Positions 24,089 through 34,090 are shown, counted from the stretch's first letter. The stretch is 49,788 nt of DNA from CAZPUS01 sp964589825 (GCA_964589825.1 CAZPUS010000023.1:1-49788); one strand, 5' to 3'. The notes: generated by a model not told the origin, from the sequence alone. A program made the numbers and translations.

Positions 24089-25540
24089 CTATTCTATAAC
24101 ACAGGGGACCGTACTATGTGACCCATCCTCCATCCTCACCTGCAGCAGATACATACCGCTGCTTTGCACCCCTTTTCCCGGCATCCGGACGCTGGTTTTC
24201 GGATTACGAAACCGCTGTGATGCAATGTGTCGACCGTCGGGAGAATAGAGCCGCACCGAGGAAACAGGTTCATATGCATAAATCATGGTACCCGACACAA
24301 CGATTGGTTGTCCGACTCCCCTCTGGGCGGAAAAAGAGGTTTGCACATTGTTACCGTCCAGCCATTCGGAATCTTCAGTAAAACCACTGGTATCGATCCA
24401 TGCATAGGGATAAGCGGCACTCATCGTACTACTGGAGTCGAGTTCACTTGTCTTGGTCAACACCTTCTGATACGCACTATCTTTGAGGTTAATGAGAAAA
24501 AGCCCTTCCACATTCGTCTGCCTGGTCGGAGGAACACCATCGGATGAAAAACGCATGGACCATATACGTTCCACTTTTACACCGGAGACTGCGTACAACG
24601 GATGATTGGTATACTCGACGTGATCCCATTCAATCTGCTCGATCTCCCCGGCAACACCGGCAATGATTTCATCCGTCGTTACGGCCGGATACATATCGGA
24701 CGGGATATAGTAATTGCCGAGGATATTGTTATCACTGTCAATAAAAAAAATCATGTCATGGAATCCCCATGTACCGTATGGATTCGCTGCTCCCGACCTG
24801 TAGTCCAAAAATATCATCGAATTGGTATAAATGCTACTTGATGAAATGGAACCGTTGCATGTTTGCGTAGCCCAGTCAAAATTGAACGCCTCGATCACAT
24901 CATCGTCACTGTTCGCATTTTCGAGATCGACAAAAAAAACGTTCTGGCCCCATGGTGCCACACACAACCAGCGATGATCCACCGAAAGACCTCCGATAAA
25001 ACTGCCTTCGGCCCACACCGTATCGGGTGTCTGAAATGAACCGTTGCTGTATTCGACTTTCATGGTATGCCCCCCGAAAGGCCAGTCCTCAGTGCGTGTA
25101 CCTTCCCAGGTACTGTACAAAATGGTAGGATTTTCGGTATTGCGCACAAAACGCGGCGTATACCCGTTATCTGTCACGTGTACAGGTTCCCCGCTCTCTT
25201 CGAACGGACACAACCAGACTTTAGAGGCACCGCTCTTTTTATCCTCACCCGAAAGGTTCGTTACATACGTAATCCACTCGCCGTCGTCCGAAATAACCGG
25301 CAGAATCGCTTCGTTGGGGACATTCTGCATTTTGGTAATCGACGGACTGCCGCTTGTGACATCCGAATAATCGATAAATTGAATCCCGTTGTTGGGTACG
25401 GCAAACACCACTTTGCATTTTTTATGCCCCAGAAAGTCGGACACGTCACCTACATCACTCGCCTCAAACGGGATTGCCGCCCACAACGACTGCGCACATA
25501 CCAGTATCATTAGCCCGTAACGGAAAAATAAATGCCACAT
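24089..25540 (-). CDS. secreted TolB/WD-like beta-propeller protein with T9SS-like tail
   Basis: This is a 483-residue exported protein. The signal peptide (FFRYGLMILVCAQSLWA, cleavage after SLWA) is followed by about 370 residues of propeller-type repeats. Examples are ILPVISDDGEWITYVTNLSG, KVWLCPFEES, FVRNTENPTILYSTWEG and ERIWSMRFSSDG, which resemble TolB/PD40 blades. The last 75 residues (VSSVRLYSPDGRHIASQRF...QSSGMYLLQVRMEDG...VPCVIE) are a T9SS-like sorting tail. No catalytic motif is evident. A related but longer protein is encoded at 36658-39438. The gene ends with a strong terminator. A surface-anchored binding function is likely but inferred. Confidence 0.75.
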   Translation of the reverse strand: MWHLFFRYGLMILVCAQSLWAAIPFEASDVGDVSDFLGHKKCKVVFAVPNNGIQFIDYSDVTSGSPSITKMQNVPNEAILPVISDDGEWITYVTNLSGEDKKSGASKVWLCPFEESGEPVHVTDNGYTPRFVRNTENPTILYSTWEGTRTEDWPFGGHTMKVEYSNGSFQTPDTVWAEGSFIGGLSVDHRWLCVAPWGQNVFFVDLENANSDDDVIEAFNFDWATQTCNGSISSSSIYTNSMIFLDYRSGAANPYGTWGFHDMIFFIDSDNNILGNYYIPSDMYPAVTTDEIIAGVAGEIEQIEWDHVEYTNHPLYAVSGVKVERIWSMRFSSDGVPPTRQTNVEGLFLINLKDSAYQKVLTKTSELDSSSTMSAAYPYAWIDTSGFTEDSEWLDGNNVQTSFSAQRGVGQPIVVSGTMIYAYEPVSSVRLYSPDGRHIASQRFRNPKTSVRMPGKGVQSSGMYLLQVRMEDGSHSTVPCVIE

Positions 25541-25597
25541 GCTATTCCATCCTTATTGTTATTAGAAAAATTATTGTATTGTTTTTCTCTCTTTTCT

Positions 25598-25713
25598 CCT
25601 GAATTGAGCGGTTGTTCTGATGAACGCTGCGGGGAGCCGTGCTGCTGCTGTGTTCTCCAAAATCAAGGGGCAACCTTGTTGGTTATTTCATGATTTTAGA
25701 AAAGATAAAAGTA
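25598..25713 (+). repeat. intergenic repeat, copy B
   Basis: Head CCTGAATTGAGCGGTTGT and, 77 bases on, tail GGGGCAACCTTGTTGGTTAT, ending AAAAGATAAAAGTAG. The tail contains AACC-TTGTT-GGTT, a short hairpin also possible in copy C. It lies in the 628-base divergent gap between the secreted propeller gene and gltB. The remainder of that gap (25714-25958) is A/T-rich with nothing I can name. Confidence 0.6.
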
Positions 25714-25958
25714 GTTCGGATTGCAGCAAGTTTCGCGAATAAAAACGCTCACGTCAGGTCTAAGCCTGTGCAGCATTACAGAAACCGATACGTACGCGAC
25801 GCATATTACTCTCTGGTATCACTTAATATACTTACGAAAAAATAATTTTCAACTACCTAAAATGGCAAATAGAGACATTCTCAGCGGAAAAAACCTCCCC
25901 AGAACGAAACGGTATACAAATACTGGTGTCATGTTTACAGATACCATTTTTGTGTAAA

Positions 25959-26027
25959 TGTATCAGGCTGTTAAAAAATGTGCCACATTATTGTATCACA
26001 AGCCCAATTTTACACGATTTTGTATCA
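25959..26027. promoter_or_regulatory. cluster of TGTATCA sites upstream of the gltB sigma54 promoter
   Basis: TGTATCA occurs three times in the same orientation at 25959, 25992 and 26021, about 30 bases apart, between roughly 60 and 125 bases upstream of the predicted gltB start of transcription. The inverse GATACA occurs at 26090. A TGTATC/GATACG inverted repeat also occurs upstream of glnN at 33802-33820. They may be upstream activator sites for the sigma54 regulator encoded between the two targets. The motif is short and this is inference. Confidence 0.35.
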
Positions 26028-26057
26028 ACTTGTACTGTAAGTATATGATTTCTCGTT

Positions 26058-26073
26058 TTGGCATAACATATGC
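26058..26073 (+). promoter_or_regulatory. sigma54 (RpoN) promoter of gltBD
   Basis: TTGGCATAACATATGC has GG (26060-26061) and GC (26072-26073) exactly 10 bases apart and matches TGGCAY-N5-TTGCW except at one position of the -12 box. Transcription would begin near 26085, about 84 bases before gltB. Confidence 0.75.
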
Positions 26074-26168
26074 TTTATTAACCGGGTGCGATACAATCGT
26101 GTGCAAAATGCAAAATTGTGTTACCTATTTGTAACCTGTACTCAGTCTGTTATAAGGAGCCTTCTCGT

Positions 26169-29100
26169 ATGTACAAACCTCATGGACTCTACGATCCCGC
26201 CCTGGAACACGATGCCTGCGGTATCGGATTCGTGGTCAATATCGACGGCACCCAACGTCATGATATTATTGAACACGGTCTTCAGATTCTCAACAACCTC
26301 GAACACCGGGGTGCAATAGGGGGCGATGAAAAAACGGGTGACGGTGCCGGGATGCTGCTGCAGATACCACACCGTTTTTTTGATGAAGTGACCGACTTTT
26401 CCCTCCCCGAACCGGACGACTACGGCGCAGGATTCTTTTTTCTTCCCAGTGAAAAGAGTGCCCGGGAAAAGGCCCGCGCTCTCATCGAATCGATATGTGA
26501 AGAGTCGGGTGCGGACATACTCGGTTGGCGCAGCGTACCTGTCAATCCAGACTGCCTGGGGGATTTTGCACGCAGACAGATGCCTGCCTTTGCGCAGTTG
26601 TTCGTAAAGGTTCGCGACTGCACCGGTGACGCGCTCGAAAGAAGGCTCTATGTAATACGAAAACGAATAGAATACGCGCTCCACGATATGGGATGGAGCT
26701 TTAGAGATTGCTATATTCCCAGTTTTTCATCCAAAACGATCGTCTACAAGGGAATGTTCGTTGCGCCCCAGTTTAAAACCTTTTACCCCGACCTCTCCGA
26801 TCCGCGTATGACGAGCGCACTCGCCCTGGTTCACCAGCGCTACAGTACCAATACATTTCCTTCCTGGCCACTGGCACAGCCCTTCAGAAACCTTGCGCAC
26901 AACGGGGAGATCAACACGCTGCGACGCAACGTAAACGCGATGAAAGCACGGGAAAAATCGATGCAGTCGGACCGATTCGAAGTCGATATCAGCGCATTAT
27001 ACCCTATTATTTACGAAGGAGTGAGTGATTCGGCCGCATTTGACAACGTGTTCGAACTGCTTACCAAATCGGGACGCAGTGTGGCACACAGCGCAATGAT
27101 GATGATCCCGGAGGCATTTGGCGACAAATACCATATCTCCACCTACAAACGGGCGTTTTATGAATACCACGCCTCTATAATGGAGCCCTGGGACGGACCT
27201 GCCGCCATTTCCTTTACCGACGGCAGCGTTATAGGTGCGACACTCGACAGAAACGGACTTCGCCCGGGAAGATACATGGTCACCGACGACGGACTGATGG
27301 TTATGGCGTCCGAAGCGGGCGTACTCGACATTTCCGCATCGCATATAATCGAAAAAGGAAGGCTTGCACCGGGCCGGATGATTCTTGCCGACACAAAACG
27401 GCAACGTATTATCAGAGACAATGAAATAAAATCGTATGTTTCCCGCCGAAAGCCCTACCGCAGCTGGCTGGAAAAGAACCGTATCCTTCTCAGAGGTATA
27501 CAGAACAGTGCGGTCTCGGTGCAGCTGGAGGATGATGAATGCAGCCGCATGCACCACACCTTCGGCTATTCCGAAGAGGACCTCTCCACCCTTATCCAGC
27601 CGATGGTCAAAAATGCACAGGAGCCTATCGGGTCCATGGGAAACGATACGCCGCCTGCGGTGCTCTCCAACCGCCCCCGACTGCTCTTTGATTATTTCAA
27701 ACAGATGTTCGCACAGGTCACCAATCCTCCCATTGATCCGTACAGAGAGAGTCTGGTGATGTCGCTGATGAGCTTTATCGGAAAGGAATCGAACCTGCTC
27801 AGTGAAACACCACAGCATTGCCGGCAGCTCAAGCTTCCTCACCCGATTTTGACAAATGCGGATCTGGAAAACATCCGCAGCTCCATGATAAAAGAGGTAA
27901 ATGCCACGACAGTCTCGATTCTTTTCTCCGCATCCGCGGGAAGCCTTGAACCGGCACTCGAGACGATCTGCAAAAACGCGGAATCAGCCATAGACAACGG
28001 AGCGACGCTGGTAATTCTTAGCGACCGCGGTGGTAACGACACCCAGGCACCCATACCTTCCCTGCTGGCGGTTAGTGCGGTATATCATCATCTTGTAGAA
28101 CAAGGCAAAAATCATCTTGCAGACTGCATTGTGGAGAGTGCGGAACCCCGGGAAGTGCAGCATTTTGCCGCACTTATCGCGTACGGGGCCAGTGCCGTCA
28201 ACCCCTACGGCGCGTATGCAACGATCGCATCCATGAAAAAACGCAACCGTTTTCTTACGGATATAGCGCTGCAGGACGCAATCGAAAATTACATCACCGC
28301 AATAAAAAAAGGACTGCTCAAGGTAATGTCCAAAATGGGCATTTCCACCATACGCAGCTATCGTGGCTCTCAGATATTCGATGTGGTGGGATTACACAAA
28401 GACGTAGTCAATAAATACTTTACAGGAAGCGTATCGAGAATCGGCGGGACCAGTATTCACGATATAGAAACAGGTGTGTTAGCCCGTCATAGCGCCGCAT
28501 GGCAACGATCCGGACGCAATCCTGCGCAACGTTATCTTGATATCGGGGGGATGTATGCATTCAGGACCGAAGGAGAAAAACGCCTGTTCAGTCCCCGTGC
28601 GGTTGTCACTATGCAGAAAGCGGTACGTACCGGTGACTATGAGCTTTTCAAGGAGTACTGCCGCGAGATTCACGATACGAGCAGAGATGTCTGCACCTTG
28701 AGAGGCCTGTTCAAATTCAGAGACTCGACACCCATCCCCATCGAAGAGGTCGAGCCGGTCGAATCGATCGTAACGCGCTTTGTTACCTCGGCCATGTCGT
28801 TCGGCTCGATGAGTAAAGAGGCGCATGAAACCATGGCAGTGGCCATGAACCGGCTGGGGGCACACAGTAATTCCGGAGAAGGTGGAGAAGATGAAGCGCG
28901 CTACAGCCTGCGCCCCAATGGTGACGACCCGATGAGCAGAGTAAAACAGGTCGCGTCCGGCCGTTTTGGCGTATCGAGTAATTACCTTGCCCATTCGGAC
29001 GAATTGCAGATCAAGATGGCACAGGGTGCAAAACCCGGCGAAGGCGGGCAGCTGCCCGGCCACAAAGTAAACGAGGTGATCGCCAGGGTACGCAACTCCA

Positions 29101-30695
29101 CTCCCGGGGTGATGCTCATATCCCCGCCCCCGCATCATGACATTTATTCGATCGAAGACCTGGCCCAGCTTATCTACGATCTTAAAAACGCGAACCGTAA
29201 CGCACGGGTATCCGTCAAGCTGGTTTCAGAAATCGGCGTGGGAACCGTCGCCGCGGGTGTGGCAAAAGGGAAAGCGGATATGGTACTCATCAGCGGATCG
29301 GACGGCGGTACCGGCGCGTCTCCCCTTTCGTCAATCATGCACGCGGGTTCGTACTGGGAGATAGGACTGGCCGAAACACAGCAGACACTCGTGCAGAACA
29401 ATCTCAGAGAAGTAATCAGAGTACAGGTCGACGGACAGATGAAAACGGGTCGCGATGTGGTTATCGGTGCGCTTCTGGGCGGAGAGGAATTCGGGTTCGG
29501 GACCGCCGCACTCGTATCCATGGGATGCGTACTGATGAGAAAATGTCATCAGAATACATGCCCCGTCGGCATTGCGACACAAAACGAAGCGCTCCGAAAG
29601 AGGTTTAACGGACAGGTTACACATGTTATGAACTTCATGCGTTTTGTGGCACAGCATGTACGAGAATACATGGCACAACTGGGTTTCGCGACCTTTGACG
29701 AAATGGTGGGTCGCGTCGACATGCTCGACGTGGATGAGGCTCTTGACGTGTACAAAAATCGCGGGCTCGATTTCAGCAGGATACTCACCCCGCCCGACGT
29801 ACCCGAAAACGGTTCACTGCGGTGTACAAAAGGTCAGACACATGATTTTTCGCTGAGTCTGGACAATACCCTGCTCGAAAAATGTGGGCCCGCCATTGCA
29901 TCGGCATCTCCGGTAACACTCAGTATGCCGATACGCAACTGTAACCGTACAACCGGTGCTACCCTGAGCGGTGAAATTTCCAAAAAATACGGCTCCGGGG
30001 GACTTGACGAAGATACCATAGAATGCACATTCGACGGATCGGCCGGACAGAGCTTCGGTGCGTTTCTGGCTCCGGGAGTTACCTTCCGCCTGCGTGGCGA
30101 TGCAAACGATTATATGGGCAAAGGCCTTTCAGGAGGAAAAATCATCGTCCATGCACCAAAGGAGGCGCGGTATATCCCCGAAAAAAATAGTATCGCGGGT
30201 AATGTGACGCTTTTTGGCGCAACCGCAGGAGAAGTCTACATCGGCGGACAGGCCGGGGAACGGTTCGCGGTACGAAACAGTGGCGCTATTGCGGTGGTGG
30301 AGGGCGTGGGAGACCATGGATGTGAATACATGACCGGCGGCCGCGTGATTATACTGGGCAGCACCGGGGTCAATTTCGCCGCAGGTATGAGCGGCGGTAT
30401 TGCATATGTACTCGACGAAAACCAGTTGTTCGACACACGATGCAATCTTGGCATGGTCCATGTTGAAACACTCGTTCAGGATGAAGACATAGCGTTTCTT
30501 AAAAAACATATCACACGACACACACAGTATACCAACAGCCGCATCGGCACCTTCATTCTGGAACAATGGGAACACATGCTACCCTCTTTTGTCAAGGTGA
30601 TGCCCATCGATTACAAAATCGCTCTCGAAAAACTGCGGGAAAAAGAATCAGAAACATCCGAAACAGCCGAAGTAACCGAGGAGGTATATACATAA
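26169..30695 (+). CDS. gltB: glutamate synthase large subunit GltB
   Basis: This 1508-residue alpha subunit of NADPH-type GOGAT makes two glutamates from glutamine and 2-oxoglutarate. The start at 26169 has AGGAG nine bases upstream. Near the N-terminus EHDACGIGF supplies the amidotransferase cysteine (residue about 16), normally exposed by propeptide cleavage. The central and FMN-binding domains include ISGSDGGTGASPLSS (about residue 1040). The 3Fe-4S cluster motif is GCVLMRKCHQNTCPVG (cysteines near 1120-1131). The C-terminal GXGXG beta-helix has GDHGCEYMTGGRVIILG. All expected domains are complete. It overlaps gltD by one base (TAATG) and is preceded by a sigma54 promoter, so expression should respond to the adjacent activator. 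Confidence 0.98.
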   Translation: MYKPHGLYDPALEHDACGIGFVVNIDGTQRHDIIEHGLQILNNLEHRGAIGGDEKTGDGAGMLLQIPHRFFDEVTDFSLPEPDDYGAGFFFLPSEKSAREKARALIESICEESGADILGWRSVPVNPDCLGDFARRQMPAFAQLFVKVRDCTGDALERRLYVIRKRIEYALHDMGWSFRDCYIPSFSSKTIVYKGMFVAPQFKTFYPDLSDPRMTSALALVHQRYSTNTFPSWPLAQPFRNLAHNGEINTLRRNVNAMKAREKSMQSDRFEVDISALYPIIYEGVSDSAAFDNVFELLTKSGRSVAHSAMMMIPEAFGDKYHISTYKRAFYEYHASIMEPWDGPAAISFTDGSVIGATLDRNGLRPGRYMVTDDGLMVMASEAGVLDISASHIIEKGRLAPGRMILADTKRQRIIRDNEIKSYVSRRKPYRSWLEKNRILLRGIQNSAVSVQLEDDECSRMHHTFGYSEEDLSTLIQPMVKNAQEPIGSMGNDTPPAVLSNRPRLLFDYFKQMFAQVTNPPIDPYRESLVMSLMSFIGKESNLLSETPQHCRQLKLPHPILTNADLENIRSSMIKEVNATTVSILFSASAGSLEPALETICKNAESAIDNGATLVILSDRGGNDTQAPIPSLLAVSAVYHHLVEQGKNHLADCIVESAEPREVQHFAALIAYGASAVNPYGAYATIASMKKRNRFLTDIALQDAIENYITAIKKGLLKVMSKMGISTIRSYRGSQIFDVVGLHKDVVNKYFTGSVSRIGGTSIHDIETGVLARHSAAWQRSGRNPAQRYLDIGGMYAFRTEGEKRLFSPRAVVTMQKAVRTGDYELFKEYCREIHDTSRDVCTLRGLFKFRDSTPIPIEEVEPVESIVTRFVTSAMSFGSMSKEAHETMAVAMNRLGAHSNSGEGGEDEARYSLRPNGDDPMSRVKQVASGRFGVSSNYLAHSDELQIKMAQGAKPGEGGQLPGHKVNEVIARVRNSTPGVMLISPPPHHDIYSIEDLAQLIYDLKNANRNARVSVKLVSEIGVGTVAAGVAKGKADMVLISGSDGGTGASPLSSIMHAGSYWEIGLAETQQTLVQNNLREVIRVQVDGQMKTGRDVVIGALLGGEEFGFGTAALVSMGCVLMRKCHQNTCPVGIATQNEALRKRFNGQVTHVMNFMRFVAQHVREYMAQLGFATFDEMVGRVDMLDVDEALDVYKNRGLDFSRILTPPDVPENGSLRCTKGQTHDFSLSLDNTLLEKCGPAIASASPVTLSMPIRNCNRTTGATLSGEISKKYGSGGLDEDTIECTFDGSAGQSFGAFLAPGVTFRLRGDANDYMGKGLSGGKIIVHAPKEARYIPEKNSIAGNVTLFGATAGEVYIGGQAGERFAVRNSGAIAVVEGVGDHGCEYMTGGRVIILGSTGVNFAAGMSGGIAYVLDENQLFDTRCNLGMVHVETLVQDEDIAFLKKHITRHTQYTNSRIGTFILEQWEHMLPSFVKVMPIDYKIALEKLREKESETSETAEVTEEVYT

Positions 30696-32125
30696 TGGGA
30701 AAACTGAACGGATTTCTCGAATATGAACGTTCACAGTTACCACATCGCCCGGTAAAGGAGCGCCTGAACGATTACCGTGAAGTATCCGGCCATCTTTCGC
30801 AGGAGCTGCTCACCACACAAGCCGCACGCTGTATGGACTGCGGCATACCCTTTTGCCATGCACTCGGATGCCCGAATGCAAACATAATTCCGGAGTTCAA
30901 CGATCATGTCTATCGCGGTCAGTGGGAGGCGGCATACCACTGTCTCGCCCGTACCAATTTCCTCTCGGACATAACCGGCCGTATATGTCCCGCACCCTGT
31001 GAGGCGTCCTGCACCCTTTCGATTAACGATGCACCGGTGATGATTAAGCATATCGAAAAGATGATCGCGGAGACTGCATGGGAAAAGGGATGGATGAAAC
31101 CGCACCCCCCGGCAGAAGAATCGGGAAAACGTGTCGCGGTTATCGGCTCGGGTCCTGCGGGGTTGAGTGCGGCCCATGAATTGCGCACCCGTGGACATGA
31201 CGTGGTGGTTTTCGAAAAATCCCCCCGTCCCGGAGGAATACTGCGCTACGGAATTCCTGATTTCAAGCTGGAAAAGCATGTACTCGACAGAAAGATCGAT
31301 ATTCTGCAGGGAGAAGGGGTAACTTTTGAAACGAACACCGCCGCCGGAGACGATATTTCGGCACGATACCTGCAGGAGCGATTTGACGCCATTCTCATGA
31401 CACAGGGTGCCGGCAAACCACGCGATCTTGCAGTCGAAGGACGCGAGCTCGATGGAATACACTTTGCCATGGAGTATCTGACCCGGTCCAACCTGTATAT
31501 CGCAGGAGAAATCGGCCGGGAAGAGCTGATCGATGCACATGACAAAGTAGTGCTCGTCATCGGCGGAGGTGACACCGGCTCGGACTGCGTCGGTACCGCC
31601 AACCGACAAGGAGCGAAACAAGTGCTCCAGTACGAAATTATGCCCAAACCAATGCAATGGAGTGAACCACACAATCCGCAATGGCCCGACTGGCCCTCCA
31701 TTCTTCGCACTTCTTCTTCTCATGAAGAGGGTTGCACACGTGAGTGGCGCATCGCCACACAGCGTTTTACAGGAAAAAACCGTGTAGAAAAGGGTGTTTT
31801 CTCACGAGTCAAGTGGGAAAAAGGGCCATCCGATGCACGCCCCCGGATGGAGCTGATACCGGGAAGTGAATTCGAACAGCGTATCGACCTGGTATTGCTG
31901 GCCATGGGATTCGTGCATGTTGAACATGGTGCGCTTGTAAAGGAATGCGGGCTCGATCTCGATTCGCGCGGAAATATCGTTACCGGTGAAGGCTACCGCA
32001 CGAGTAAAGAAGGCATTTTTTGTGCCGGAGATGCGGCCACAGGGGCTTCGCTGGTCATTCGTGCGGTATTTCACGGCCGTAAGGCTGCCGAACAAATAAA
32101 CGATTATCTTTCACTTAAGCAGTAA
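30695..32125 (+). CDS. gltD: glutamate synthase small subunit GltD
   Basis: This 476-residue beta subunit feeds electrons from NADPH through FAD and iron-sulfur clusters to GltB. The ATG overlaps the gltB stop, giving coupled translation. The N-terminal cluster ligands are CMDCGIPFCHALGCPN (residues about 45-60) and CPAPCEASCTL. The FAD site is VIGSGPAGLSAAHELRTRGH (about 149). The NADPH site is VLVIGGGDTGSDCVGTANRQGA. The C-terminal GIFCAGDAATGASLVIRAVFHGRKAA is typical. Length agrees with the family. It is followed 19 bases later by the sigma54 activator gene, which is probably on the same transcript. Confidence 0.98.
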   Translation: MGKLNGFLEYERSQLPHRPVKERLNDYREVSGHLSQELLTTQAARCMDCGIPFCHALGCPNANIIPEFNDHVYRGQWEAAYHCLARTNFLSDITGRICPAPCEASCTLSINDAPVMIKHIEKMIAETAWEKGWMKPHPPAEESGKRVAVIGSGPAGLSAAHELRTRGHDVVVFEKSPRPGGILRYGIPDFKLEKHVLDRKIDILQGEGVTFETNTAAGDDISARYLQERFDAILMTQGAGKPRDLAVEGRELDGIHFAMEYLTRSNLYIAGEIGREELIDAHDKVVLVIGGGDTGSDCVGTANRQGAKQVLQYEIMPKPMQWSEPHNPQWPDWPSILRTSSSHEEGCTREWRIATQRFTGKNRVEKGVFSRVKWEKGPSDARPRMELIPGSEFEQRIDLVLLAMGFVHVEHGALVKECGLDLDSRGNIVTGEGYRTSKEGIFCAGDAATGASLVIRAVFHGRKAAEQINDYLSLKQ

Positions 32126-32144
32126 ACTTTAGGAATAATGTATC

Positions 32145-33752
32145 GTGTCCGAATCCGTCGAAAACTATTTTTATACTATGGATTCTTATTATCGATTCGA
32201 TAGAAATGCTCTCGAGACGCTCTACCACATTGCGAAACTGCTCGGCTCCGACCAGTCTCTGGATAAAATACTGAACAGAATCCTCGAGCTTCTCGAAACA
32301 CGGGCCGGCATGAACCGGGGCGCAATCGCCATACTCAAGCCTTTGGGGCGTGAACTCGCCATCGACATAAGCCGCGGGCTTTCTAAAAACGAAAAAGAAA
32401 AGGGGCACTATGTGGTCGGTGAAGGAATTACAGGAAAGGTAGTCGAAAGCGGCAGACCTATCGCGGTCCCACGTGTATCCGAGGAGCCATCCTTTCTTGA
32501 CCGTACCGGTGCACGCAAACATATCGCCAAGGAAGACCTCGCATTTCTCTGCGTTCCCGTGCGCTCTGGTGACACGATAGTAGGGACACTCTCTGTCGAC
32601 AGAATCCTCAACAATCCCGAAGAGACACTCGACGGTGAACTGCGCTTTCTTGCGGCGGTATCCGATCTCATTGCACAGCTGGTACTCGCTCGTCGTGAAC
32701 AGACACAAAATCTCGAAAAACTCCGTCGCGAAAACGAAGAGCTCAAACGAACCCTCTCCCGGCTTGAGAATGAAGGGCGCAGCAGTCAGATTATCGGCAA
32801 CAGCGGCTCGATGCGTGATCTTTACCGCAATACAGCTCAGGTGGCACCCCTGGAGACCACCGTCCTTTTGCGTGGCGAAACCGGAACCGGCAAAGAACTG
32901 GTTGCACATGCGATTCATCAGAAGAGCAAACGCTCGGACGGCCCGTTTATTGCGGTCAACTGTGCCGCGTTGCCCGAATCCCTGCTCGAAAGTGAGCTGT
33001 TCGGTCACGAAAAGGGCTCCTTTACCGGTGCAACCGCAAAGCGCAAGGGGCGTTTCGAAAGCGCACACGGCGGAACGCTTTTTCTCGACGAAATCGCGGA
33101 AATGAGTATTACCGCCCAAAGCAGACTGCTGCGGGTTATTCAGGAGAAGGAGATAACACCCGTAGGAGCGTCACACAACAAAAAAGTCGATGTGCGACTC
33201 ATTTGCGCCACCAATCGTAATCTGGAAGAAGATATCGCGCAGGGAAAATTCCGCGAGGATCTTTACTATCGCATCAACGTGGTCTCGCTCTTTATTCCTC
33301 CCCTTCGTGAACGTGGCGCCGATATCCTGCTGCTGGCGGATTACTTTATTAATAAATACGCGTCGCTTCACGGAAAACGAATCGCGCGGCTCAGTACCCC
33401 GGCTATCGATGCACTTTCTGCCTACCACTGGCCTGGAAACGTCCGGGAGCTCGAAAATGTAATCGAACGTTCGGTAGTACTTACGACTTCTGAGGTAATC
33501 GATGCGCACGATCTGCCCCCGTCACTACAATTGAAAAAAACCAAAAACGGCGATACCAGGCCGGTTAATGGTGAGCTTTCCGAACTCGTCGGGCTTTATG
33601 AAAAAGAACTGATCGTCGATGCGCTCAAGGACACGGGAGGGAATCAGACGCTGGCCGCAAAAAAACTCAAGACCACGAAACGTATTCTTCAGTACAAGGT
33701 ACAAAAGCACGATATCGACTATATGCGGTTTCGGAAAAAAGCTCAGGACTGA
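32145..33752 (+). CDS. sigma54-dependent activator with GAF, AAA+ and Fis-type HTH domains
   Basis: This is a 535-residue NifA-like enhancer-binding protein. The start is a GTG with AGGA about ten bases upstream. An N-terminal GAF sensor (about 20-180) is followed by a coiled linker (NLEKLRRENEELKRTLSRLENE). Then comes the AAA+ core, with Walker A GETGTGKE (about 244), the sigma54-contact loop GSFTGA (about 291; the usual form is GAFTGA) and Walker B GGTLFLDEIAEM. The C-terminal helix-turn-helix is GGNQTLAAKKLKTTKRILQYKV. It lies between gltBD and glnN, both with sigma54 promoters, so nitrogen control is the likely role. If co-transcribed with gltBD it regulates itself. The sensed ligand is unknown; 2-oxoglutarate is a guess by analogy with NifA. 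Confidence 0.93.
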   Translation: MSESVENYFYTMDSYYRFDRNALETLYHIAKLLGSDQSLDKILNRILELLETRAGMNRGAIAILKPLGRELAIDISRGLSKNEKEKGHYVVGEGITGKVVESGRPIAVPRVSEEPSFLDRTGARKHIAKEDLAFLCVPVRSGDTIVGTLSVDRILNNPEETLDGELRFLAAVSDLIAQLVLARREQTQNLEKLRRENEELKRTLSRLENEGRSSQIIGNSGSMRDLYRNTAQVAPLETTVLLRGETGTGKELVAHAIHQKSKRSDGPFIAVNCAALPESLLESELFGHEKGSFTGATAKRKGRFESAHGGTLFLDEIAEMSITAQSRLLRVIQEKEITPVGASHNKKVDVRLICATNRNLEEDIAQGKFREDLYYRINVVSLFIPPLRERGADILLLADYFINKYASLHGKRIARLSTPAIDALSAYHWPGNVRELENVIERSVVLTTSEVIDAHDLPPSLQLKKTKNGDTRPVNGELSELVGLYEKELIVDALKDTGGNQTLAAKKLKTTKRILQYKVQKHDIDYMRFRKKAQD

Positions 33753-33801
33753 GATATAACAAATACAATTTTGAATCGTTGGTTCCTTTTTATTACATTT
33801 T

Positions 33802-33820
33802 TGTATCACTAAACGATACG
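33802..33820. promoter_or_regulatory. TGTATC-N7-GATACG inverted repeat upstream of glnN (candidate activator site)
   Basis: TGTATC (33802-33807) and GATACG (33815-33820) form a near-perfect dyad about 220 bases upstream of the predicted glnN transcription start. The half-site is the one repeated upstream of gltB. Binding by the adjacent sigma54 activator is inferred. Confidence 0.35.
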
Positions 33821-33877
33821 TCCACCTCTACCGATTGCAAAGACATGTATTCTGAAACAGTTTTTCATGTTTTTTTT

Positions 33878-33903
33878 GCCCATACCCTGCATGGGCTTTA
33901 TTT
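33878..33903 (+). terminator. probable terminator after the sigma54 activator gene
   Basis: GCCCAT and ATGGGC pair around a 7-base loop, followed by TTTATTT, 125 bases past the activator stop. It would isolate gltBD-activator from glnN. A second hairpin (CTGCG/CGCAG) follows. Elsewhere in the 33753-34090 interval are the dyad at 33802 and the sigma54 promoter. Confidence 0.5.
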
Positions 33904-34014
33904 CTGCGCATCTTCGCAGCACCCGGTTTTGCCTGTGTAAAAGGGGTTCCCTCACATTTTTCCTGAAGAGAATCTGCGCCGTGTGAACCAACAGTAATAC
34001 GCAGAAGTAGCGAA

Positions 34015-34030
34015 TGGCACGTTTTTTGCA
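34015..34030 (+). promoter_or_regulatory. sigma54 (RpoN) promoter of glnN
   Basis: TGGCACGTTTTTTGCA is a full match to TGGCAC-N5-TTGCA with GG and GC 10 bases apart. Transcription would start near 34042, about 50 bases before the gene. No competing sigma70 promoter is obvious. Confidence 0.9.
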
Positions 34031-34090
34031 AATACACATATCAAGACAATATATCTTTTTACGTATACCCACCGATGAGGAGGATCCGGG

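Noticed and set aside
26997..27842. 281-residue open frame opposite gltB
   Set aside because: It is an antisense shadow of the conserved glutamate synthase coding sequence.
30737..33119. Long antisense open frames across gltD and the sigma54 activator (about 330 residues each)
   Set aside because: They lie opposite highly conserved genes, lack recognisable domains and start signals, and result from codon bias.
33870..34010. Hairpin-rich leader upstream of glnN considered as a glutamine riboswitch
   Set aside because: It lies upstream of the predicted sigma54 start, so most of it would not be in the glnN mRNA, and no known glutamine-aptamer motif is visible.
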